Positions 24,400-34,486 of a stretch of DNA of 64,000 nucleotides are shown here, in pieces. Position numbers and translations under genes: made by a program. Location of the stretch: the NCBI RefSeq assembly GCF_905115235.1, contig NC_051852.1, forward strand, positions 167,046,164 through 167,110,163, read 5' to 3'. A model generated the notes under the pieces. The model was not told the DNA's origin. It made no database searches and saw nothing but the letters and a program-made list of their open reading frames with translations. Position 1 is the stretch's first letter. Each line of letters begins with the position of its first letter. The DNA comes from Hermetia illucens. Taxonomy: Eukaryota > Arthropoda > Insecta > Diptera > Stratiomyidae.

Positions 24400-25850
24400 T
24401 TACCTAACAATTTACGACTCCTTGAAACGGTGCCACTACCTTGTCGATACAGGTACTGAGCTCCCGTTCCTTCACGCATCCTGAAATCATAAATTATCAC
24501 CACAATCCTCTCGAACTTGCAACAGCAAATTCCTCGTGAAACACTTCGACGAACGTTTTTTTGGTGCTCCATTATCACAAATATAACAACTCCCGTGTTA
24601 GGCACAGATTTCCTGTGCCACCATGGATTTCTAGTTGATCTGCACGACAGAATCCTCATTGACTCTACAACTTCCTTTAGATCATCAGGAAAGATTCTCA
24701 ACCTGCACGCCCAACACTTCTTCTATCATTTTTGAAGACGTTATTGAGCCACGTTTTCGCACACTTCTTCAAAAATGGCGCAACATCATTACTGATAGCA
24801 GTCTTTCTGAGCCTGTGAAGCATAATGTTTAGTACCACATCAACCCTGCTGGCACCCCTATCTTTTCCAATGTGCTTCATTGCCAAAGTAGAAGCTCGCA
24901 GTGGCGCGGAAACTGTTCGATCAGCTTCTTAAGCAGGGTATTTACAGACCTTCAGGCAGCTGTTTGTTTTTCCCACATCATATGGTCTCTAAACCCAATG
25001 GCAAATATAGAACTTGTGGCGATTACAGAGGTCTAAATGCCCAGAAGATTTCAGACCGACACCCCGTTTCACTCATCCACGACTTTACATTTACATTATT
25101 CATTTACAGACTGTCGTATTTTACCAACCTTGGGCTTAGTTAACGCATATCATAAAATCCCTGTAGCTCCCGACGGCGTTTCCAAAATGGCAATATGCAC
25201 AGTTTTCGGACTGTTCGTGTTCACTGCAATGATTTTTGAAATATACAATGCGGCGCAAACCTCTCAGAGATTCATCCTCCTGTACTGCGAAATCCCCGCT
25301 TTTGTTTTGTTTATTCGGATAGTGTCCTGATTGCGTCTCCTTCTTCGCCCGAGCGTTTACAACACTTCGATTGCATATTTATTAATACTTCAGACATGCT
25401 GTAGGCCGTGCCACCAAAAGATGAATCAAATCTGGCAGCCGTTGAGCTTCTTTTCCAAACAGCTAAACCCCGCTTAACTCAACTGGATTCCACGCTACGG
25501 TGTATCGGTCAGTTATAATCAGCAAGCAGGGAATGCAGTTCGAGTCTCCCTTTTCTTGTAGTTAGACCAACACCCCATCATCGGACAAACGCGTACCACT
25601 TGCAGATCAGCGGGATGCATAAAGAGCACCATAACTTCCCAAGCCAACCCTTCTTGGTCGCAAGTTCTGTCACTCGTTCTACTTGGCCTCCGGATAGCCA
25701 ATTGCGAAGAATTCACTGTATGTCTCGCGGAAGCGGTATACATGGAGAACTTGAGATTGCTCAACGACCTTGTACTCAAAATTAGGTCAGGCCTTAACAC
25801 CACCGAATTATTGCGTCTACTTAAGGACGCTGTGCGGAAGCTGAAGCCCG
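24400..25850 (+). mobile_element. Ty3/gypsy LTR retrotransposon fossil, pol
   Basis: Remains of pol in normal order: a protease start with VDTGTELP near 24430, an RT start (KPNGKYRTCGDYRGLN) near 24990-25050, and integrase-type text (SWSQVLSLVLLGLR) near 25650. It is heavily decayed with large parts missing, which suggests an old insertion. LTRs were not placed with confidence. Confidence 0.7.
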
Positions 25851-26850
25851 GCTGTGCATTGCACGGCTACGACACAGAATTCTTCTGTCGGTGAAGACTA
25901 CGGTTTCCCAAGTTTCGCCAGTGTATTCCAAGCGGAAGTATTGGCGATACTAGAAGCATGTCGATGGCTGAGGCATGATCCGACGCCTAAGGGTAACAAA
26001 GCTCCGCTTTAACACCCATTGCCTTGAAGTTACCAATCAAGCAAATTTTCTGGCTTTATACTTCGCTCCTTCTCTGATTTTGACTCCATCCAACCCCCCT
26101 ATTTGGATCTATGTACATTTTCACTTTCTTCGGGTCTGATGGACTGCTCCGCCGCTAACGACATCACCTGCCGTCCTGCGTCTTATAACACACATAACGC
26201 AGACATTATCAAGCTTGGTCCTTCTAACTTCTCTACTATAATTAGTTGTAAGCATCTCTTCTCCTCCTGAGGACAATCAATAATTGGAGTTCACTTTGTT
26301 TGTTGTCCGTTAAATAAATAAAGCATTGGCCTTGTATGCAGCGGCCCCCTGAACGGTCTGGGCGGCACGGTAAAGGTCACTCTCCTCTGGATTCCCGGTC
26401 ATAGAAACATAGAGGAAAATGAGCGAGCTGGCGCATTGGCCAGACGAGCTCTGCTCCTGACAGTCCTTCGGCAGGCACGGTCTGTTTTCCTGCTGGCGAC
26501 TATCTATATACGACGTGGAAAGCTCACAACCTGTTCCAAGTCAAGAAGGTTTTGTCCATCGCAAGAGCTCTTGAACCAGACGCGTGCAAATGCATACAAG
26601 GTTGCGGCGGTGTGTACGGGACAGTGGCCTATAGAGGACCATGGCCCCAGACCGGGCATACCCTACAATCCACATTGCCGAAATTGCGGAGAAGAGGAAG
26701 AAATCCTCAGGTATTTCCTTGGCGATTGCTCAACTCTAGCCAGAGCCAGGATACGGACACCTGGTAAGCCATTCTTTGAGGAACTCAGACAGATATCTAG
26801 CTGTAAAGTGAGAGAGCTTTACTCCTTCGTGCTCTGAAGATCTGGGCCGG
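25851..26850 (+). mobile_element. RNase H-bearing LINE remnant, interrupted
   Basis: At 25900-25970 a FASVFQAEVLAILEACRWL motif fits the core of a LINE RNase H. At 26370-26840 the text resumes with LWIPGHRNIEENERAG (RNase H end) and HCRNCGEEEEILRYFLGDC (a terminal CCHC motif), ending near 26837. The two parts are separated by a CR1-like fragment at about 26045-26325. I-group or Outcast-like is the best guess. Confidence 0.6.
26045..26325 (+). mobile_element. CR1/T1-like LINE 3' fragment
   Basis: Short 3' piece related to the LINE at 1-2817: FSGFILRSFSDF near 26060, then SGLMDCSAANDIT, NTHNADIIKLGP, and a tail TTGTCCGTTAAATAAATAAA that mirrors the TTGTCCTCATTAAATAAATA end of the first copy. 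An internal block is missing between FILRS and SGLMD. It lies inside the RNase H LINE remnant. Confidence 0.7.
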
Positions 26851-27429
26851 CTGGATTCTGCCACTTTGCTCTTATCACAGCATGAGTTTGTGGCATCAAA
26901 ACGGCGCACCACAGCTCTAATTGAGCTTCTCGGAGCGGCCATTGATACCTACTTACCTATCTCCATTTGCACTCTCCCAGATCTGTGGGTAAATACCCCC
27001 TTTCCTCCCCTTCTCGACAGGGTTGTCAGCAACTTTCGTTGTTCATAATCGAGCAGAAGTGTTTATTGACAACTTTTTTATCTGCATCCGAGTCTTAAGC
27101 AAAGCGGCAGCAAATCTGCGTACATTGACTTTCTCAGATGCACTCCACATGTCGGAATGCTGTGAATAGTTCCTAATCGGTTCGGAGACAAATATTCGTG
27201 GCCAATGTAATACAAGGATTTTCGCTCTACGGCTCTGGTGATGTTAAACGAATTCAAACTACCTTTCCTTTAAGAAAACGAAAAACTTAACTCCATTAAG
27301 GTTAGGAATAAATTATTCAGATTATCGGTCCTTCTGTGTAGATAGGGGGTTTGCGGGGGGGTAGTGATGTCTCCAAAGTTTACTGCTACGCCCATTTAAG
27401 TTAACAAGCGTTAATTGACCATATCCTGA
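26851..27429. other. No gene recognised
   Basis: No supported ORF. A G-run (GGGGGTTTGCGGGGGGG-like) sits at 27346-27362. The right part may already belong to the LTR that ends near 27524. Confidence 0.3.
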
Positions 27430-28772
27430 ATTGTTATATACCATAAAACGTCTCTTGTCTTGTAATTAAAAGAGTGGAAATAGGAGATCAAGTCGATCAT
27501 CCCATTTCCACTCTTTTCATTACAAATGGCGCCCAACGTGGGGCCCAACATTTCCTGGATTCAGGCCTAATTTCGTATTTACAGGTTTTCTGAATCAAGT
27601 GGAAGATAGCCTATTCCGGCTCCCAACTTCGCTTGGTGGTGTCGGATAGAGAATCAATAGATTCTCAATATTGTTCCCGGCTAGGCTCCACGTACACTTG
27701 CCTTTAGATTTCTAGTTTTAGGTTTCACGCCTTTTTCCCCGGAAGCAAGTGTTCCTAAGCCTCAGTTTCCTTTCCCACCTTGTAACGTAGCGTTTCCTGC
27801 CCTATCCTTGGGAGAATACCATAAGAGCTAGTCGTTTGTTGTGTTTGTCTTGAGACTTAACTTCTCGTAAGTGATTGCCTTCCAGAAGCCTCTGGATCTA
27901 CGGGCCTTTGCGGCTATAAGCTGAAAGGTATTGCCGTCCGAGCTTCTGAGAAGTGTCCTTCCCTACCTTTATGTGAAACGGCTATCTCTTCGTTTAAAAA
28001 TTTGAAGAAAATTAAATATTCTTTTTTCTTCGTAGGGATGAAGTGACGGGTGCGATGGATCCTTGATGGAATACGGAGGTAGTCGGCTATATGCTGTGCC
28101 GTTCCGTCCTCAATGATTCATCTTCACTTTGTTCTCTGACTCCAGACGAGAAAGGTTGAATTCTCGCGATCCCTTTTTGGCTTGTTCTTTTGATTTAATA
28201 TTCTGCGACGGGGAGCAACTCGATTGTTGTCTCTTTATGAAAAACACTGTGTGTGGAAGTTTTCTGCACACAGATGTGAAAAAATTTATGAGGTTGGGAT
28301 GGCTTTTTGGTCATCCGAAAGTTCTGCGGGAGTTGAATATGGAGTGAACATTTGGAGAGAGAGGAGTCCTCATAATTCATTTTTTTTCTTCTTTTTTCGT
28401 TCTTCTTTTTCACTATTTTCTTTCTTTTGCCTTGTTTTTTTTGCTTCTTTTTCTTTTCGGTTCATTCAATTATTTTAAATTTTTTTTTGCTTTCTTTTAT
28501 ATACTTCGTTTTTTTTCTTTTCGCTTCTTTTTCCTTTTTCTTTTTCTTTTTTCTTAGACTTCCTTTTGGTCGTTTCCAATTTTATTTTTTTTTTAAATTT
28601 TAATAACGACATGTCACATCACCTTCCTTCCACGCTACCTCCAGGTCAATGGAGCTCAGCTGAGCTTGACCTGCCAGTACGCCGTGAGGACTGACGGTGG
28701 CATGAGGCGGTGAGGAGAGATCCTGTAGGTTGGGTTGATCCTTCCACGCGGGATGCTAGGGCGACGGACACT
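27430..28772 (+). mobile_element. LTR retrotransposon fossil: LTR edge, primer-binding site, leader
   Basis: An LTR-like right edge ending in CA near 27524 is followed after two bases by TGGCGCCCAACGTGGGGC, a primer-binding-site-like sequence typical of Ty3/gypsy elements. A 14-bp stem (arms 27468-27481 and 27504-27517) lies just inside the edge. About 1 kb of leader follows, including a T-rich tract, and a possible gag start at 28611. The LTR's left edge and partner LTR were not placed. Broken and old. Confidence 0.5.
28378..28600 (+). repeat. T-rich pyrimidine tract
   Basis: About 220 bp of almost pure T with scattered C (TTTTCTTCTTTTTTCG-like runs). It lies in the leader of the LTR fossil. 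Low complexity, no coding content. Confidence 0.8.
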
Positions 28773-29111
28773 TCACGAACTGAGGGATTGGTTCAACGTT
28801 AAACCCGCCAGCAAGTGGTCTAATTTTGCCGACTCGCTTGCCGACAGGCGCCTGATCAACTCACTCTTGAGCTGCGTGTATGATGCCGACTTCACTACGT
28901 CCGACACCATAAGAATGGACTCTTCGTCCAGGCCGACCACCGCGTAGTTGAAGCGGGTCGCGTCCGATGTGATGCCGGACATTTGGAACTGCGCTTCCAA
29001 ATGCACGAACCACAGCTCCGGGTTCCGCCTCCAAAACGGAGGAATGCGTACGGCGAGGGCGGTCACTTGCGGGTCCGATGGGCCTGCCGCGTCTTTGCTG
29101 TCAAACGACAT
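28773..29111 (-). mobile_element. Ty3/gypsy-type gag fossil
   Basis: Minus-strand gag-like start: PPFWRRNPELWFVHLEAQFQ, FNYAVVGLDEES, YTQLKSELIRRLSASESAKL. This is the familiar N-terminal capsid region of insect gypsy-group elements. Orientation is opposite to the LTR fossil on its left, so it is a separate insertion. Only the front of gag is present. Broken. Confidence 0.7.
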
Positions 29112-29674
29112 CTTATTTAACGAAAAGTACGAGTTTGTAATGCAGACGAGGTGAATTTATAATGAAACGCGGTGAATTTTACTCCGAAACGGCAGGCCGC
29201 ACCCACAAATGCACGCACGAACAGAGAAAATGACGACCGAAGCGGGCGCTCTCCAGCGCAGACCCAAAACACCACCAAGGAAACGGAGAACCCGCGATGT
29301 GAAACACCTAACGCCGTCTCTTGCAGCGATTTTCAATTATTATTCTCTCAAATATGTTCACAATTTAAACTCTTAATATTATAATTAACAATTAAATTTG
29401 AAATGCATACAAAAAAAAAAAAAACTCGTAAAAGATTCACAGCAAATTTGATGACGATTTGTTTGTTTCTGCTGCTCCTGGAGCTGTTGTTGCTGTATTA
29501 TTAGAATGCGCCTTCGACGAAAATTGAAACAAAGAAAGTTTATGCGAAGTGCCTGCCTGTGCCCGTTGTAGAGTGCTGATGGGTTGCGATGCGGTGTTGT
29601 TTACGTCGTCAGCTCGTAGCGCTGATGGGATTTTGTATGCTTCTATATTCCCAAATTTTCCAACTTAATAAAAC
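29112..29674. other. No gene; probable leader of the minus-strand LTR fossil
   Basis: Lies upstream of the minus-strand gag remnant. It has an A-run at 29410-29423 and no supported ORF on either strand. Confidence 0.3.
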
Positions 29675-29728
29675 CACGATGGCGGAATCGCCAGACTTGA
29701 TGGCCTTGGGGTTCTGCTCGGCGGCGGC
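29675..29728 (-). pseudogene. Possible eEF1A-derived fragment
   Basis: Minus strand reads AEQNPKAIKSGDSAIV, close to the conserved eEF1A peptide EENPKxIKSGDAAIV near its C-terminal domain. Codons are GC-rich in an AT-rich setting. Similarity ends abruptly on both sides. A second short match, EIICAPDQRD near 33220, recalls eEF1A TIIDAPGHRD and lies upstream in the same orientation, beyond the hAT. Chance similarity is not excluded. Confidence 0.3.
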
Positions 29729-29746
29729 GCTGGTGCAAATTCGGGG

Positions 29747-32656
29747 CAGGGATGCAAACTCTACTTATTTATAAGGAGATCTACTTATTTTCGACTCGAT
29801 CTACTTATCTCCTTATTTTTGCCTGAAATCTACTTATTTTTACACGCTATGATTGATTTTTCAATTTTTGCAAAGCGCATAAATAGTCATTGAAGTAGAA
29901 GGTTATATTACAACAATTTTCGTTTAGAGTAGAATGGATCTTGATGCTGAACTAAAAACAGTAGTATAAAGACTACCATGGTAGTTCAACGGTCAAGTCT
30001 TGTGGCTTGTCACTTGGTTTGTGTATGCATGACATGAGGCCGTGCATGTGTATAAATTGCAGTTGGAAAATGTGTCAAAGTGTGTCATGACATGATTGTG
30101 TTTTTTACTTGTTTAACTGTTCGCACTTTGTTTAGCGCCGGTGAGCCGGTCGGTTTCGTTTGAATTCTATGAGATTGGAATTTAAATTTATTCATGTAAT
30201 CGTAAGCTGCGTAAGTAAGAATTGAAAATTAAGTTTAGCATGTAACTGTAAGAAAGATAATTTTAGGCATGAAAATGAAAAGATTTTTCGAAGTAGTTTC
30301 GAAGGACCCGCAGCGGGCATCTTCAAGTTCTGAACCTGACTCGGAAAGCACCGAAGGAATTAATGAAAGTCCGGAAAAGGATAAGGAATGTGAAAAATCG
30401 AAAAAGCAGAAATATGAACAAAAGTACGTAAAATACTGGGAAAGTGAATTTAAATGGTTATCTGAGGGAACAAAAGGCTGTCATTATGCATTCTGTAAAG
30501 TGTGCTCTGTAGATGTATACATAGGGAAGATGGGTAAAAGTGCAATTAAATCCCATGCAAACACCCAAATACATACAAAAAACGCTGGAACGATTTCATT
30601 AAACCTAGTGCAACAAAATATTGAACCATTATTTAGTTCAGCATCCAAGACTGCTGTTATTGATGCCGAGATTATGATGGCAGTATTTGTTGCGGAACAT
30701 AATTTGGCATTCTAAATAATGGGTCACTTACCGCAATTCGTTAACAAAATTACCCCGGATTCGAATATTGCCAAAAAAGTAAAGTGTTCTAGGACGAAAA
30801 TGGTAAACATTTTACGGAACGTTTTGGGAATATCTTACATAGAAGAAATTGTTGATTTGTTAAACGCCAATAAATTTTCTTTAATTATTGACGAGTCCAC
30901 AGATATATCTTTAGTAAAAACCTTGTGCTTGGTGGTTAGAGTATGTAAAAATTTTAAAGTACATGACTTGTTTTTTGATTTAATTGAAGTTGAATCTGCA
31001 AATGCTAGTAGTCTGTTTTCTGCTGTAATTAATAGTTTCACGAAGAATAATATCATATACAAACAAAACATGATTGGTTTCGCAGCTGGTGGAGCCAATG
31101 TTATGATGGGTAGGAATCATTCCGTATCTACATTATTGAAAGCAGCCATAAATGATCTGTTCGTTCTTAAATGTGTTTGTCACAGTTTTCACTTATGCGC
31201 CTCATACGCATGCGAAAAACTTCCTGGCGAAGTAGAAGATTTGGCGCGTAATATTTTCAATTATTTGAAGAGTTCATCGAAACGTCTTAAAGATTTTTCT
31301 TCCTTACAATATTTTTTTGAATTCAAAGCAAATAAAATTTTACACCCTTCTCAAACGAGATGGTTATCATTATCTGCAGTCGTAGGTCGCTTAATAGAAC
31401 AGTATGATGTGCTTATAGCATACTTTTCTATTGCAGTCAAAGAGGAAAATCTACAAACAGCTAAAAATATTTTAACGTCGCTGAAAGATCCTATAACTAA
31501 ATTATATTTATTGTTTATAGAATTCGCACTTCCTTTTTTCATTAAATTAAATAAACTTTTTCAATCAGAAAGCTCACAGATACATAAGTTGCACAGTTCG
31601 GTTAAAGAAATAGTAGTAACATTGTTAGAGTGCTTCGTAAGGAAAGATTATATTACAATGTTTTTAGATAGTACCTCAGAATTTAATCTCCCTCCAGAAT
31701 GTTTGTTAGATTTGGAAAGTATATACCTCGGTATAAAAGTTGAATGCTTTCTAATTACGAATGAAATCAATGTCATTGAAATAGATACTTTTAAGAATAA
31801 GTGTCGTAACTTTTATATTGAGGCCGTTCTGCAAATATTAAAAGGATTCGATTTGAATAACTCTTTTTTTAGGAATCTTTCCATAATCGCACCTGACAAT
31901 GTATACGCTTGTACCTATAAATCGATAGCTCCACTTTTACAACAAGTCCCACGTTTACTAGCTGACAATATACAAGAAATTGATACCGTACTCTGATAAA
32001 TTTCGTAAAAGATAAAGAACAAATTTTAGACATTGAAGAATTTTGGCGTATGGTTGCTCGCATTGAAATTGGTAACGAGCAAGCATTCCCGAATTTAGTT
32101 AAACTAGTATTTGCTATTTTGTCCTTCCCACATTCGTCTGCAAATGTTGAAAGGGTATTTTCCCAAGTAAATTTAATGAAAACAAAAATCAGAAATCGAT
32201 TAGAGAATGCAACCATTAAAGCATGCTTACGAAGGAAAGGGTTACTAAAACTACAAAACTCTGATTGCACAAATTTCAAAATGACTACTGAGATGAGAAA
32301 AAAGTGCAATAAAGCTATGTACGATATTCCCAAATAACTTAATTTAATTTTTATTGAATTTTTATTTTGTTGGTTCCTTTTTTATTTTGGAATTAAGTTT
32401 TGTTTTTCAATGTTGAATGAATTATTTTACATTTTATTTATTGTTATATTTTATCATTAATTCTGAATTATGTTATGTTTTTTGTGTTCTGTACCTAATG
32501 CTTTGAATATATTAAAGTTATAAATAATATTACGAATTTTTTTGAGGTAACAGGGCTCTTAATGGCACAAAAATAAATCTACTTATTTTATCATCAAATC
32601 TACTTATTTTTTTCCTCAATTCTACTTATTTTATTTTTTTTGAGTTTGCATCACTG
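29747..32656 (+). mobile_element. Complete-length hAT transposon
   Basis: A 2910-bp element flanked by a perfect 8-bp target duplication, ATTCGGGG (29739-29746 and 32657-32664), the hAT hallmark. The ends CAGGGATGCAAACTC and CAGTGATGCAAACTC (reverse complement of the right end) match at 14 of 15 bases. Subterminal TCTACTTAT repeats occur at 29760, 29780, 29800, 29829 and 32578, 32599, 32621, all on the same strand. It encodes one BED-finger hAT transposase, mildly broken. The intact duplication argues for a fairly recent insertion. Confidence 0.95.
30269..32337 (+). pseudogene. hAT transposase (BED finger, RNase H-like, hAT dimerisation), nearly intact
   Basis: Cut-and-paste transposase of the surrounding hAT. 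An acidic N-terminus is followed by a BED zinc finger (CKVCSVDVYIGKMGKSAIKS, HANTQIH) at about residues 60-110. The catalytic region has FSLIIDESTDISLVKTLCLV, then FAAGGANVMMG and CVCHSFHLCASYACE, and TRWLSL. The C-terminal dimerisation domain is LSFPHSSANVERVFSQVNLM followed by RNRLENATIKACL. Two breaks are visible: a TAA at 30713-30715, with the frame continuing the same on both sides, and one frameshift near 31985-31992. Length without breaks would be normal for the family. The usual catalytic GADN appears here as GGAN. Confidence 0.9.
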
Positions 32657-32664
32657 ATTCGGGG

Positions 32665-33260
32665 TCACCAAGTACTTGCTCACTTATTGAAATTCGTGTG
32701 TACGTCGCCGCGGTTGGAATAGAAGAAACCGGCTTATTTCCATGCGGTCCTTACTGTCCCAACCAACGGCATTTTTCCACCGCTAATTCTCCACTCCCCT
32801 GGTGCGTTCCGAAAATAAGCGAGTGGAGAGTTCCGCGCCATCTACCCGTCCACATCCGCAACATTCGAAATAAATTTCAAATGCTGCAGATCCTGCCGCG
32901 CCACAAGCAATTTGTTACGCTTCAAGACTCGAACCCAAACACGCACTCAGTGCATCAGGCAGCTCATCATCAGCGTGCTTCAACTCGTGCAGTGCATTTT
33001 GAAGACAGACGTGACTATGGACAGTATAAAGACAATTTTTACATACCTGACCATAGACGTGACGTCGATTTTTACGGACTTGACGACAGGCCCGGATCCG
33101 GGAACTTTCATCGACATGAGGACAGACCCGGACTCGACTATATGTACTATTTTACCGACTCTGACGACGACTTGATCACCGATTCCATACTTCTCATTAC
33201 AGTCTCTTTGATCGGGTGCGCAGATGATTTCAAAATGAAACAAACTACTTCAAGTTGACT
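32665..33260. other. Unrecognised segment right of the hAT
   Basis: The plus strand is open 32698-33258 (186 codons), rich in Asp, His and Arg (DDRPGSGNFHRHEDRPGLD), but has no family I recognise; internal near-repeats such as GACAG.CCCGGA explain much of its openness. The minus strand has the second weak eEF1A-like patch. Probably not a gene. Confidence 0.3.
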
Positions 33261-34486
33261 TCAGCTGAGTTTATTCAATAAACGCTGAAACACTAGTTTT
33301 CTTCCTTAAAGTTAGTTTCAAACACACTTTTAGTTTACATTACTTAATTTAACTGAGATTTACAATTTTTATCCTCGAGATTCTTAAACGTAGATAATAC
33401 AGAATTGAACGAACCTAAAGAGTGAAGCTTACGGAAAACGAAAAATTTCATCTTTTTGCATTGAAAATAATTTTTATTTCTTCTTCTTCTGTACCTCATT
33501 AAATAATCAGACAGTCAAGCAAGCATCTATGACGATAATGGATTTCAAAAAAAAAAAAAAGATCATACATCGCCGTAATGTTTGAATATTCGATTGTATC
33601 ATGCTTTCGCGTTAGGATGAGTTTGTTTGGAATGTTTTGTGCTATAGAGTTGACAAAATATCTTGAAATTTACTGATATATTACTATTTGACAAGCCGAG
33701 CTATACAAACCCCCTCCAAGAAGCAAGGTTTGATCATTTCATTTGCGAATGTTAAGATTTACTATTTCAGTGATTTACTACATTTTGGTTTTATGTATGC
33801 ATGAGTGTTCTGACGATTCTCAAGTTGATTCAAAGTTTCCAAGAATGAAACTAGTTTCGCGCTAACCATCGGAAACTGAAATCTTGATCTTGTAAAAGTA
33901 AAAGCTCCGATTGAATGGCAAACACAATGCTCCGTATCTACCGATCTACGGGATAAGATCATATTTTGCATAAATTTCAATAGACTACTACCTAATGTCG
34001 TCTCCAAAAGACCAATTCCGATCAAGATAAGTCCACTCCCGATGATCTAGTTGCAAACATAATAAATATTCTCATCTCCAATTGTGTGAACATTGTCAAT
34101 GTTTTCACGAATTTTTCTGTCATTTTCTGCTATTTGGTATACCTTAGAGCGAAGAACTACTTCGAGAAGCTAATGAGTACTTATCATTTTACTCAGTGCG
34201 TGTGTGTACATACTTTAGTTGGTATAACGACATGCCTGGCATGGACGAATGAATCAAAGTCGTAGCGGAAATGTAGATCGGTTTTACGATGATGGAAGCG
34301 CTCACACTGTGCCGAATAGCCCATAAAAGATATTTCGATAATTGACATTAGTCTTGTCTACATTTCGGCTAGACTTTGGTCCCTATAACGTTTTGGTATG
34401 GAACAGCTAATGCTTACGAACTATTTTGATATAATCGGGTTAGTAAATGCAGAGTGCCTTCAGTTCAGCCTCTAATCCATACAACT
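33261..34486. other. No gene; parcas 3' flank and probable 3' UTR
   Basis: AT-rich sequence with no supported ORF or repeat. The part next to 34487 should be the parcas 3' UTR (minus strand). An A-run lies at 33547-33560. Confidence 0.4.

Noticed and set aside
32698-33258. 186-codon plus-strand gene
   Set aside because: No family resemblance; low-complexity D/H/R-rich text, and it starts inside transposon-flank sequence.
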